Positions 18,857 to 27,179 of a DNA stretch of 64,000 nucleotides are shown here, one piece after another (the first letter of the stretch is position 1; each line of letters begins with the position of its first letter). The DNA lies in contig CAZYQW010000071.1 of assembly GCA_964649825.1 (NCBI GenBank), forward strand, positions 1-64,000, read 5' to 3'. The notes beneath the pieces are model-generated. The model did no database searches and was not told the origin of the DNA. It saw only the letters and a program-made list of their open reading frames with translations. The translations under genes and the position numbers were made by a program. This DNA is from CAZYQW01 sp964649825 (lineage in GTDB: Bacteria; Planctomycetota; B15-G4; JADJEK01).

Positions 18857-19534
18857 ATGGCCGTCGACGTCGCCCCTCCGTTCCAACCCCCGCGCCAGGC
18901 GCGGAGCGCCCGGACCCTCGAGCGGATCCTCGACGTGACCGAGGAACTGCTCGAGGAGAAGCCGTTCGAGGCGATCTCGGTCGGTGAGATCGTGCGCCGG
19001 GCGGGGACGTCGGTCGGCGCGTTCTACGCCCGGTTCCGCGACAAGGACGGGTTGCTCCCCGCGCTCTACGAGCGCTACGACCGCTGGGTGGGGGAGCGGA
19101 CACGAGAGGCGTCGGACACTCGGTTCTGGGAGGGTCAGGCGCTCGCCGAGATCGTCGACCGGCTGGTGCGCGAGCTGATCGCGATGTTCGCGCATCGCCG
19201 GTTCCTGATCCGCGCGATGGCCCTTCACGCTCGGCAGCACCCGGAGAAGATCGACGCGGCGACGCGCGCGCGACGCGTCGTCCAGACCCGGTTCATCCGC
19301 GACGCGCTCCTCTCCCGGAGGGACGAGATCGCTCACGCCGACCCGGAGCGTGCCGTCGACTTCGCCATCTTCGCGGCCGCGTCCGTCTGCCGCGAAGTGC
19401 TCCTCTTCTCCGAAGCTCCCCACGCCGCTGCCACCGGCGTGCGCGACGACGAGCTCGCGTCCGAGCTCGCCCGCCAGATGCTCGGCTACCTCGGACGGCC
19501 CCGGAACGAATCCGCTGACTTGGAGGTCCCATGA
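18857..19534 (+). CDS. TetR-family transcriptional repressor
   Basis: A 225-residue regulator. The N-terminal domain has the TetR helix-turn-helix: RTLERILDVTEELLEEKPF, then ISVGEIVRRAGTSVGAFYARF. The C-terminal ligand domain is divergent, so the inducer cannot be named. The start at 18857 follows GGAGG by four bases; a longer in-frame reading from 18806 would overlap the promoter and operator and is rejected. Its stop overlaps the start of the downstream peptidase-like hydrolase, so that gene is the probable regulated target. Confidence 0.92.
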   Translation: MAVDVAPPFQPPRQARSARTLERILDVTEELLEEKPFEAISVGEIVRRAGTSVGAFYARFRDKDGLLPALYERYDRWVGERTREASDTRFWEGQALAEIVDRLVRELIAMFAHRRFLIRAMALHARQHPEKIDAATRARRVVQTRFIRDALLSRRDEIAHADPERAVDFAIFAAASVCREVLLFSEAPHAAATGVRDDELASELARQMLGYLGRPRNESADLEVP

Positions 19535-21021
19535 TGACCACGATGAAACTCACGACCGTCGCGGCCTGCGCAAGCTGGATCGCCGGCGTGTCGATCGCGT
19601 CCCCGCTCGAGACTCCGCGTGTCTCGTTCACGCCGCGCTCGATCACGCATCGCGGCGGCGGCGCCTACGCGGCCGAGGTCGGCCGCCTCTCCGTCCCCGA
19701 GAACCGCGCGGCGAAGTCGAGTCGATCCATTCGTCTCGCGGTCCTTCGCCTGAAGACCACCGCCGAGAAACCGGGCCCTCCCACGATCGTCCTCCCCGGC
19801 GGCCCCGGCAACTCCGCGACCGCGTACGCTTCCAGCCCCGCCTGGGAGCCGTACCTCGAGCTCGGCGACGTCGTGCTGATGGACCCTCGCGGGACCGGCC
19901 AGTCCGAGCCCGACCTCTCATGGAGCTCCGACGCGATCCGTCCGGCGCGGTTCTTCGGCGATCGAGCGACGGCGTACGAGCACGTGCTCGAGCTCGCTCG
20001 TTCCGCGGCGGAACAGTTCCGCGCCGAGGGCGTCGACCTCGCCGGATACCACGCGGGCGAGATGGCAGCCGACCTCGACGATCTGCGCCGCGCCCTCGGA
20101 TACGACCAGGTGCACCTGCTCGCCCACAGCTTCGGCACCCACGTCGGATTGGAGCTCGTGCGCGCGCACCCGGAAACCGTCGCGCGCTTCGTGAGCGTCG
20201 GCACGGCGGGCCCGGACGACGTGATCAAGCTGCCGAGCGAGCTCGACCAGAGCCTGCGCCGGCTCTCCGCGTTGATCGCCGGCGACCCGGCGATCGGAGA
20301 CGCGATGCCGGACCTGTTCGGCGCGGTCGTACGCGTGCTGAAGGACCTGTCGGAGGATCCTCTCCCGGTCCCGATCCACGACCCCGACACCGGCGACGTC
20401 CAGGACGTGGCGCTCGGACCGTTCGGGCTTCAGTTCCTGCTGGTCGCGGACTTCGGCGACACGAGCGATCTGCCGGTCTGGCCGCGGTTGATCCGCTCGC
20501 TCGAGCACCGGGATGCAAGCGTCGTCCAGTGGTTCCTGCAGAAGCGCGTGCAGCAGTTCTCGCGCCTGCCCGTGCTGATGCTCGCCGCGCGCGCGGCATC
20601 GGGCGCTAGCGACGATCGATGGCGCCGGATCGAGCGCGAGGCGAAGCAGAGCCCGTTCGGGCTCGCCCGCTGCATGTTCGCGCCGGAGATCGATGACGCG
20701 CTCGGCGCGGGGGACGTGGGCGACGCGTCTCGCGGCCCGATCGCAAGCGACGTCCCGACCCTGTTCGTGAGCGGGACGCTCGACGCCAACACTCCGCCCG
20801 AGCAGGCCGAGCGCGTCCGCGCGGGCTTCTCGAGCTCGGGGCACGTCACGGTCGAGTTCGGCGGGCACGAGGATCTGATGCCCGATCCGCAGGTCCAGAA
20901 GCTCATCCTCCGCTTCCTCGCCGGCGCCGCTCCGGAGGACGTCACGCTCGAACGGCCCGCGCTCCGATTCGCCCCGCTCGAGGGAGACGCGGCCGGGTTC
21001 GATCACCCCGCGCTGCGGTGA
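19531..21021 (+). CDS. Exported alpha/beta hydrolase, tripeptidyl-aminopeptidase-like
   Basis: A 496-residue hydrolase with a short signal-like N-terminus (LTTVAACASWIAGVSIA). The early block VLPGGPGNSA matches the HGGPG-type oxyanion loop of proline iminopeptidase/TAP proteins. The nucleophile elbow is LLAHSFGTHVG, with HSFGT instead of GxSxG. The acid lies in FVSGTLDANTPP and the histidine in FGGHEDL of the TAP-like C-terminal domain. It overlaps tetR by four bases. Peptide or ester cleavage outside the cytoplasm is likely; a role in toxic-compound resistance is possible given the TetR control. Confidence 0.83.
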   Translation: MMTTMKLTTVAACASWIAGVSIASPLETPRVSFTPRSITHRGGGAYAAEVGRLSVPENRAAKSSRSIRLAVLRLKTTAEKPGPPTIVLPGGPGNSATAYASSPAWEPYLELGDVVLMDPRGTGQSEPDLSWSSDAIRPARFFGDRATAYEHVLELARSAAEQFRAEGVDLAGYHAGEMAADLDDLRRALGYDQVHLLAHSFGTHVGLELVRAHPETVARFVSVGTAGPDDVIKLPSELDQSLRRLSALIAGDPAIGDAMPDLFGAVVRVLKDLSEDPLPVPIHDPDTGDVQDVALGPFGLQFLLVADFGDTSDLPVWPRLIRSLEHRDASVVQWFLQKRVQQFSRLPVLMLAARAASGASDDRWRRIEREAKQSPFGLARCMFAPEIDDALGAGDVGDASRGPIASDVPTLFVSGTLDANTPPEQAERVRAGFSSSGHVTVEFGGHEDLMPDPQVQKLILRFLAGAAPEDVTLERPALRFAPLEGDAAGFDHPALR

Positions 21022-21028
21022 GCGCGGC

Positions 21029-22048
21029 CTACGCCGCGCAGACGTAGTCCCGCAGCTCGACGAACCCCATCGCGTCGAGCGCGCGCCGGACCTCCGAACG
21101 TGGTCTGGCGCGTGCGACGGACACGACGATCGGCCGGCGCGGAAGCACGCGAAGCGCCTCCGGCCGGACGACGGGCGCGCCGCCGATCGTCTGACCGATG
21201 CGTCCGGGATGCACCTCGATGACGTGGTCGGGAAGCCGGCCTCGCGCGCGCAGCGCACGGCAAAGCGCGCGACCCGTGTCGCCGTAGCCCCACAACACAT
21301 AGCGCTCGACGCCGGCGAGGAACCCACGCACCAGGTGCTCCGCCTTCACCTCGATGAACCGCTCCTGGGCGTAGCGCGGATCGACCACGCTCGACCGGAC
21401 ACGGCCGCGCCGCCACGCGAGGAGCCGACGCGCGACGGTGCCGATCCGCAGGCCGCGGGAGAGGATCCTCAGCAGCAGCTCGTAGTCCTCGGGACCGTCG
21501 AAGTGACGGTAGCCCCCGTCGAAGCACTCGCGCGAGAACGTCCACGTCGGGTGAGCGAGCGGACACTCCACGAGCGCGTCACGCTTCACGTCGGCGTCGC
21601 ACCGGATGCCGTTCAGCCACTCCGCGTACTCCCGCATCCCGTGCCCGACGTCGCGCGACGGAAAGAGCCGGACGTGACATCCGACGCCGTCGAGGGCTTG
21701 CCGCTCGATCGCGGCGACCTGGACGGCGAGGCGCTCGCGGTGCATGACGTCGTCGGCGTCCATCCGCGCGATCAGCTCGCCGCGGCACGCGTCGAGGCCC
21801 GCGTTCAGCGCGGCGGCGATCCCCCGAGCGGGCCGGTCGATCCACCGCATGCGCGCGTCGCCGTCGATCGTCCGAGCGACGTGCACTCGGCTCCCGTCGA
21901 CCGATCCATCGTCGACGACCACGCACTCCCAATCGATCCACGTCTGCCGCTGGACGCTGGCGAGCGCCACGGGCAGGGTCGCGACCGCGTCGCGCACGGG
22001 AAGCAGGATCGATACGCGCGGTCGTCGCGGCGCCCCCGCCACGCTCAT
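21029..22048 (-). CDS. Family 2 glycosyltransferase with C-terminal Rossmann-like domain
   Basis: A 339-residue protein. Residues 1-230 are a GT-A family 2 glycosyltransferase: VSILLPVRDAVATLPVALAS, VVDDGSVDGS, and the metal site RMDADDVMH. From about 245 a second domain starts with YVLWGYGDTGRALCRALRARG, a nucleotide-binding-like glycine loop, then IGGAPVV as in PglD-type acyltransferase N-domains. No transmembrane helix. It is the last gene of the pqi operon, overlapping pqiC by four bases, so it may modify a lipid or envelope glycan handled by that system. Confidence 0.85.
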   Translation of the reverse strand: MSVAGAPRRPRVSILLPVRDAVATLPVALASVQRQTWIDWECVVVDDGSVDGSRVHVARTIDGDARMRWIDRPARGIAAALNAGLDACRGELIARMDADDVMHRERLAVQVAAIERQALDGVGCHVRLFPSRDVGHGMREYAEWLNGIRCDADVKRDALVECPLAHPTWTFSRECFDGGYRHFDGPEDYELLLRILSRGLRIGTVARRLLAWRRGRVRSSVVDPRYAQERFIEVKAEHLVRGFLAGVERYVLWGYGDTGRALCRALRARGRLPDHVIEVHPGRIGQTIGGAPVVRPEALRVLPRRPIVVSVARARPRSEVRRALDAMGFVELRDYVCAA

Positions 22049-22620
22049 GACGGGAAGGAGGCTGCGATCTCTCGGCAGAGCGTTCCCAGCGCGCGCTCCA
22101 TCGCGGCCACCATGTCCTCGATCGATTCGCCTCGCGCCGGCTCCGTGACGACCCGGCGGCCGCTGGAGACGTCGTCACCGTGACGAACTTCGAACCGCGC
22201 GATCAAGACGCACTCGCCGCCGAGCCGCCCATCGAGCCGCTGCACGTCGACCAAGATGCGGTGCGACGGCTGCTCGCCGGGAAACCACGGATAGGTGACG
22301 ACGCGGTCGGTCCTCAAGAAGCGCGCGAGGTTGTCGGCGATCACTCGCGTCACGTTCGCCTCGAGCGGCTCGGCCCAGTGGTCGAACTCCGAGACGAGGA
22401 TCGTCTGGGCGCCGTCCTGGACGACGATCTGCGGCCGATCCAGGTACGGCGCGAGCGCGATCGGTCCGACGCCGAGCAGCGCCCCCGGCGGCGCGTCGTA
22501 CATCTCCGGTGCGGCCTCGAGCGGCCGCAACCGGAAGAAACGCGCCGGCGGCGTCGACGAGCAGGACGTCAGGAGCACCGAAGCGAAGCCGAGGATGGCG
22601 GGCCAGGCGACGTTACGCAT
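22045..22620 (-). CDS. pqiC: PqiC-like outer-membrane lipoprotein
   Basis: A 191-residue lipoprotein with lipobox LLTSC after the hydrophobic leader. The body fits the PqiC/YmbA (ABC-transport auxiliary) family: FFRLRPLE near the start, LGVGPIALAPYLDRPQIVV, and WAEPLEANVTRVIADNL. PqiC sits on the inner face of the outer membrane and forms a ring that receives the PqiB needle. The ATG at 22620 shares one base with the pqiB stop (TGATG), showing translational coupling. Confidence 0.88.
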   Translation of the reverse strand: MRNVAWPAILGFASVLLTSCSSTPPARFFRLRPLEAAPEMYDAPPGALLGVGPIALAPYLDRPQIVVQDGAQTILVSEFDHWAEPLEANVTRVIADNLARFLRTDRVVTYPWFPGEQPSHRILVDVQRLDGRLGGECVLIARFEVRHGDDVSSGRRVVTEPARGESIEDMVAAMERALGTLCREIAASFPS

Positions 22621-24299
22621 CAACCATCTCCAGGCGACGGCTTTCCCTTGATCACGGAGTCGGGGTGCCGCTCCAGATACCCTGCGAGCACGCGGATCGA
22701 GCGGGACGCCGCGGAGAACTCCTGCAGCGCGCGCGTCAGCTCGTACCGGAGCGGCGAGCTGGGCTCGATCGAGTCGCGGATCTCCACCAGCACGCGCTCC
22801 GCCTCGCTCATCACGTCGCGTGCGGAGGCGGTCGTGTGCTCGAGATCGCGCGCGACGGCGCCGACTCGTTCATCGAACGCGGCCACGATGCGCCGCGCCT
22901 CGTTCAGCGTCACGGTCGCGGTCTCGAGCGCCCCCGTCCACTCGGGCGACGTCGCGACGGCGCGGATCCCATCGACCGCCTCGCGTGCATCCGCCAGCAG
23001 GTCCTCGAGCGGCAACGCGCGCAGCTTGGCGATCACGTCCATCGCGGCCTCGGTGATGTGCTCGAGCGTCGACGGCACGGTCGGAAAGACGGGGAAGACG
23101 TCGTACAGGCCCATCGTGACGGGCGCCGCTTCGTCGACGAAATCGAGCGCCACGAAGAGCTGCCCGGTCACGAGGCTGGCCGTCTCGAGCCGCGCTCGAA
23201 GCCCGCGAGCGACGAGCAACGAGAGGAGCACCTGGTCCTCGAACCCCTCGTAGTCGTGGTCGCCGAACACGCGGATGCGCTCGGGCTCGAAGTCGACGTA
23301 GACGGGAATCACGATCTCCACGGTCTCCGGGTCGATCTGCAGGCGAACGTCGCGGACCGAGCCGATCCGAACCCCGCGATACTCGACCGGCGCCCCGGCC
23401 GACAGCCCACGCACCGACCGGTCGAAGAACATGACGTACGAGAGCTTCTCGGTGAAGAACGAGTCCTCGACGTCCGCGTATCGCTCGTACAGTCGGAAAC
23501 GGTCGCCGCTTCTCACCCGCGACGCGTCGACCGAAGGCGTCTCGAACGCGATTCCGCCCTGGATCAGTGTGTCGAGAGACTGCATCCGTACGTCGAAGCC
23601 GTTTGCGTCGAGCGAGATGTCGAGCCCGCTGGCGTTCCAGAAGCGGCTGTTCGAGCGAATTCGTTCGTGATGCGGAGCATCGACGAATATGTCGATCTCG
23701 ACGCCTCGATCGTGCTCGCGGAGACGATAGTCCTCCACCTGGCCAACCTGGATGTCGCGGTAGTAGATCGGTGACCCGCGATCGAGGGAACCGAGCTTCT
23801 GCGCGAAGAGCGCGAGCTTCAGGCCGGGCATGTTCGTCGCGGTGACCGGCGGAAACTCGAGGCCGCGGAAGGAGCGGACCGGCGGCCCCGGGGCGGGATC
23901 GAGCGCGATGTAGGAGCCGGAGACGAGCGTCGTCAGACCGGAAATCCCCTCGCGTCCGACCCGCGGACGCACGACCCAGAAACGCGTCCCCTCGGTGAGA
24001 CACTCCTCTGCGTAGCGATCGACCGTGGCCTCGACCTCGATGTGCTCGCTCCCGCGGGAAAGGCGGACCGTCTGGACCAGCCCGACGTCGACCGCCTTGT
24101 ACTTGATCGGCGTCTTCCCCGCCTCGAGTCCTTCCGCGTCCTCGAACGTGATCACGACCGAGATCCCGCGGTTCTGGTAGCTCTGCCACGCCAGGAACAG
24201 GCCGATGCCCGCGGTGACGATCGGCAGCAGCCACACGAGCGGGATCCCCCGCCGCTGGCGCACCGCCGCGGCCGGAGTCGTCGGGGTCGGGTCATTCAC
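22620..24299 (-). CDS. pqiB: PqiB-like MCE protein
   Basis: A 559-residue protein with one N-terminal transmembrane helix (IPLVWLLPIVTAGIGLFLAW) and three consecutive MCE domains. These begin near GISVVITFEDAEGLEAGKT, TNMPGLKLALFAQ and SYVMFFDRSVRGLSAGAP. A long helical tail from about residue 410 would form the needle that spans the periplasm toward PqiC. GTG is the start codon and overlaps the end of pqiA2 by eight bases. The protein should carry lipid between the inner and outer membranes. Confidence 0.93.
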   Translation of the reverse strand: MNDPTPTTPAAAVRQRRGIPLVWLLPIVTAGIGLFLAWQSYQNRGISVVITFEDAEGLEAGKTPIKYKAVDVGLVQTVRLSRGSEHIEVEATVDRYAEECLTEGTRFWVVRPRVGREGISGLTTLVSGSYIALDPAPGPPVRSFRGLEFPPVTATNMPGLKLALFAQKLGSLDRGSPIYYRDIQVGQVEDYRLREHDRGVEIDIFVDAPHHERIRSNSRFWNASGLDISLDANGFDVRMQSLDTLIQGGIAFETPSVDASRVRSGDRFRLYERYADVEDSFFTEKLSYVMFFDRSVRGLSAGAPVEYRGVRIGSVRDVRLQIDPETVEIVIPVYVDFEPERIRVFGDHDYEGFEDQVLLSLLVARGLRARLETASLVTGQLFVALDFVDEAAPVTMGLYDVFPVFPTVPSTLEHITEAAMDVIAKLRALPLEDLLADAREAVDGIRAVATSPEWTGALETATVTLNEARRIVAAFDERVGAVARDLEHTTASARDVMSEAERVLVEIRDSIEPSSPLRYELTRALQEFSAASRSIRVLAGYLERHPDSVIKGKPSPGDG

Positions 24300-24912
24300 C
24301 GCGCAGCTCCATCACGTCCCAGATCAGCCGCGGGTCGAAGGACGACGACGCGAGCATGGTGAACACGACCACCGCGGCGAACGAGAGCGCCCCCACGCCG
24401 GGGAGGATCGTCGCGATCGCGCCGACCTGGACCAGCGCGACGAGCACCGTGATGACGAAGATATCGAGCATCGACCACCGGCCGACGAACTCGATCATCC
24501 GGAACAGCTTCGTCCGCTGCCGTGGTCCCCAACGCAGACGGAGATGGATCGACACGAGCAGGAACGCGAGCCCGAGGATCTTGAGCAGGGGGACCATGAC
24601 GCTGGCGATGAAGACCACGGCGGCGAGCGCCGGCTCCCCGTGCTCGAGCAGCTCGATCACGCCGGAGACGATCGTGCTGGTGCTCTCGCGGCCGAACGAC
24701 TCGAAGTGCAGCACGGGATACGTGTTCGCGGGGCCGATCAGGCAGCAGGCGGCGAGCAGGAACGCCCACGTCCGCGACAGGCTGCCGGGCTTGCGCGCGT
24801 GCAACGGTGCGTGGCAACGCGGACAACGTTCGGCGCCGTCCGCCGCGGAAACGATGGACGTCAAGCGGCCGCAATCGTGGCACGAGATCCACCCCGCACG
24901 CAGCGCCGTCAT
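24292..24912 (-). CDS. pqiA: PqiA-like inner membrane protein, second half
   Basis: A 206-residue protein equal to one half of the usual two-part PqiA. It has two zinc-type CxxC pairs (SCHDCG and RCPRCH) followed by four hydrophobic helices. The family block ANTYPVLHFESFG lies at the end of the first helix. Its ATG overlaps the stop of the preceding half as ATGA. Together the two products should form the inner-membrane base of the Pqi lipid-transport system. Confidence 0.9.
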   Translation of the reverse strand: MTALRAGWISCHDCGRLTSIVSAADGAERCPRCHAPLHARKPGSLSRTWAFLLAACCLIGPANTYPVLHFESFGRESTSTIVSGVIELLEHGEPALAAVVFIASVMVPLLKILGLAFLLVSIHLRLRWGPRQRTKLFRMIEFVGRWSMLDIFVITVLVALVQVGAIATILPGVGALSFAAVVVFTMLASSSFDPRLIWDVMELRGE

Positions 24913-25526
24913 GCCGCGGCCTCGATTCGGGACCACACCTCGCGCGGCTCGAGCTGCGCCCCGGCCGCCGTCATCGCGACGACCATCGCGCCGAAGCACC
25001 AGAACGCGAACCCGAGCTCGATGGTCGCAAGGTCCCAGAGCTTGACGAGCGCGACGAGGACGCCGAGCAGGTAGACCTCGACCATCGACCACGGCTTCAA
25101 CCCCTCGAGCAGCCGGTAGGACTGGACGACATGCCACGGTGTCCGCGCCACGCGGAGCGGAAGGAGGACGTAGAGGAGGAACACGAGCCGCAGGGCCGGC
25201 GCGACGACGCTGACGAACAGGACGAGCGCCCCGAGCCCTTCCATGTCGTGGTCCACGAGATCGATCGCGGCGGAGACGAGCGTGCAGGTCTCGACGCGAC
25301 CCTCGAGCCGGAGCGACAGGAACGGGTAGACGTTCGCGATCACGAAGAGGATGAGGCCGGTAAGCGTCAGGGACAGCGCGCGGTCGAGCCCGCGAGCCGA
25401 GCCTCGGGACTCGAGGGCAGCGTCGCAGCGCACGCAGCGAGCGACCTGCCCCGGCGCAAGCTCGACGCGTCGGTGGAGGAAGTCGCATTCGCGACAGGCG
25501 ATGAGGTCGTCTTCGCTCTCGGCCAC
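24909..25526 (-). CDS. pqiA: PqiA-like inner membrane protein, first half
   Basis: A 205-residue protein with the CxxC pairs ACREC and RCVRC at the N-terminus and four hydrophobic segments. The family block ANVYPFLSLRLEG follows the first helix. GTG is the start codon. It is the first gene of the minus-strand pqi operon. Splitting of PqiA into two coupled genes keeps both cytoplasmic zinc-ribbon modules and both four-helix bundles, so function is probably retained. Confidence 0.9.
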   Translation of the reverse strand: MAESEDDLIACRECDFLHRRVELAPGQVARCVRCDAALESRGSARGLDRALSLTLTGLILFVIANVYPFLSLRLEGRVETCTLVSAAIDLVDHDMEGLGALVLFVSVVAPALRLVFLLYVLLPLRVARTPWHVVQSYRLLEGLKPWSMVEVYLLGVLVALVKLWDLATIELGFAFWCFGAMVVAMTAAGAQLEPREVWSRIEAAA

Positions 25527-25610
25527 GTCCGGATGCTACCGAGTGCACCGGCGAAGCGTCAGCGGCGGGATCGTACGAGCCTCATCGGCGCGCCGCTCGG
25601 GCGTCCCGCG

Positions 25611-26108
25611 TCAACGCGATGGAGCGAGCGCGATCGTCACGGCGGCAGCACCGCGTGCCACGAGCTCGATCGACGCGGACCCATCCCACTCGTTCGGTCC
25701 GGAGCGGCCCTTCGCGCGCAGGTTCCACGTCCCTGGTTCGAGTCCGTCGAGGAAGAACCCGCCCGCCTCGACGAACGTGCCGCGGTAGCTCGCGAGCCTC
25801 ATCGCCAAGTCGTGCTCCGCTGCTTCGGTGACGCGCTCGGCCGTGATCTCGATCCGCGCCGGCGCGAACCCGTCCGCCGACGCCGTGACGTAGCACTCGA
25901 GCAGCGACGACGCCGCACGCACGCGAAACTCGCCCGCGTGGCTCGTCACCGTCCGCGCACCCGACGTCTCGACCTCCGCGCCCGCGATCGGCCCGCCGCC
26001 CTCGTCCTTCACCACGCCGGACACGATCGCGTCGAGCGGGTAGACCCGAAGCGCGCGGGCCGGACCTACCTTGGCGAAGCGATCCTGAAGCACGAGTCGG
26101 CCCCGCAC
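25611..26108 (-). CDS. Carboxypeptidase-regulatory-like domain protein, start uncertain
   Basis: About 165 residues of beta-rich sequence. The central part, IVSGVVKDEGGGPIAGAEV followed by SHAGEFRVRA, is a carboxypeptidase regulatory-like (transthyretin-type) domain. A second strand-rich unit with FFLDGLEPGTWNLRAKG follows. The GTG at 26108 is the first conventional start, but it has no good ribosome site. A CTG near 26132 has AAGGAG at proper distance, overlapping the end of the upstream gene. There is no signal peptide in either version, although such domains are usually exported; the 5' end may be lost. Confidence 0.5.
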   Translation of the reverse strand: MRGRLVLQDRFAKVGPARALRVYPLDAIVSGVVKDEGGGPIAGAEVETSGARTVTSHAGEFRVRAASSLLECYVTASADGFAPARIEITAERVTEAAEHDLAMRLASYRGTFVEAGGFFLDGLEPGTWNLRAKGRSGPNEWDGSASIELVARGAAAVTIALAPSR

Positions 26109-26140
26109 GATGGACCCGGACTCCGGGCGTCTTGCCAGCG

Positions 26141-27178
26141 CTACTCCTTCCCAAACGCCATCAACATCCCCGCCTTCACCGCGCAGGCCACCTGCTGCGC
26201 GTCGCTCTCCTCGAACCCACGCGCCGCGAGGTCGACCCCGATGACGAACGACCCGTTCCCCCACCCGGACGCCTCCCGCTCCGCGCGCATCACCCCCTCG
26301 AACGGCTTGCGCCAGTGGTTCCCGTCCCAGCCGTGGCACTTTCCGCACGACGTCTTCACCTTCGCCTTCACGATCTTCTCCGCTTCCTCCGCGCTCCCCT
26401 CGTCGACGAGCCGGAGCGCGTTCTCCGCGTGTCCCTGGAGCTCATCGATGAACTTCCGATACTCGCCGATCTCCTTCGGCTGCGCTACGACCTTCAAGTT
26501 GGTGGCGAACCGATCGACCTCGTCGAAGTGATCGCTGAGCTCGCGCAGGTGCGATCGCATCGGCTCCCCGGCTTCGCGCGCGGCCTGGAGCTGCTCGTGG
26601 AGCTGGCCCGCACGCCGCATGAGCTTCAGATGATGGAACATCGTCCATGCCTTGCGCTCGGCCGGTTTCGGCGGCGGCCTCGTGGCCGCGATCGCGTCGT
26701 CGCGACGCTTCAACGTGTCGCCGATCGGCGCGAGCGATGCCTCGGTCAACGTCACGCCGCCGTGTCCTCGGAACTGCTGGAGCATTGGTTCGAAATCGTC
26801 GATCGCCTTGCCGTACTCGTCGAACGCCAAGGGCCCGATCAACCCCCCGGTCGGCGTGGCGCCGACGCCGATCCGGGCGGGCTTGCCCCCCCAGTCGACG
26901 TCGATGAACGCGACCCGCGTCGGCTTCATCTCGCCCGTCATCTCCACCTGGTACTGCCGGATGGACTCGAGCTGCGCGGTCGTCACGCCGGCGCGGGCGA
27001 TGAGCCGCGCGGTCGGCTGCGCGCTCAGTGCGGGCAACGACTGGACTTGCTTCACGCCCTTCGGGATCAGGTGCTTCAACCGTTCCCCGTCCTTCTGCCC
27101 CGCCTCCGGCGAGGTCGTGGCGAGGCCGAGGAACGACGGGCCGGCGAGCGCCAAGAGAAGAGCAGCGACGATTCTCAT
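26141..27178 (-). CDS. Exported protein with C-terminal CxxCH heme-type motif
   Basis: A 345-residue protein with signal peptide (IVAALLLALAGPSFLGLA). The middle (about 100-260) is predicted helical. Residues 278-282 read CGKCH, a covalent c-type heme attachment motif, inside SCGKCHGWDGNHW. An additional Cys stands near the end (VACAVKAG). The helical context resembles class II (cytochrome c'-like) proteins. It starts two bases before the stop of the AAA+ gene, so the two are translationally linked. Electron transfer or ligand sensing in the periplasm is possible; the role is not known. Confidence 0.72.
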   Translation of the reverse strand: MRIVAALLLALAGPSFLGLATTSPEAGQKDGERLKHLIPKGVKQVQSLPALSAQPTARLIARAGVTTAQLESIRQYQVEMTGEMKPTRVAFIDVDWGGKPARIGVGATPTGGLIGPLAFDEYGKAIDDFEPMLQQFRGHGGVTLTEASLAPIGDTLKRRDDAIAATRPPPKPAERKAWTMFHHLKLMRRAGQLHEQLQAAREAGEPMRSHLRELSDHFDEVDRFATNLKVVAQPKEIGEYRKFIDELQGHAENALRLVDEGSAEEAEKIVKAKVKTSCGKCHGWDGNHWRKPFEGVMRAEREASGWGNGSFVIGVDLAARGFEESDAQQVACAVKAGMLMAFGKE

Positions 27179-27179
27179 G

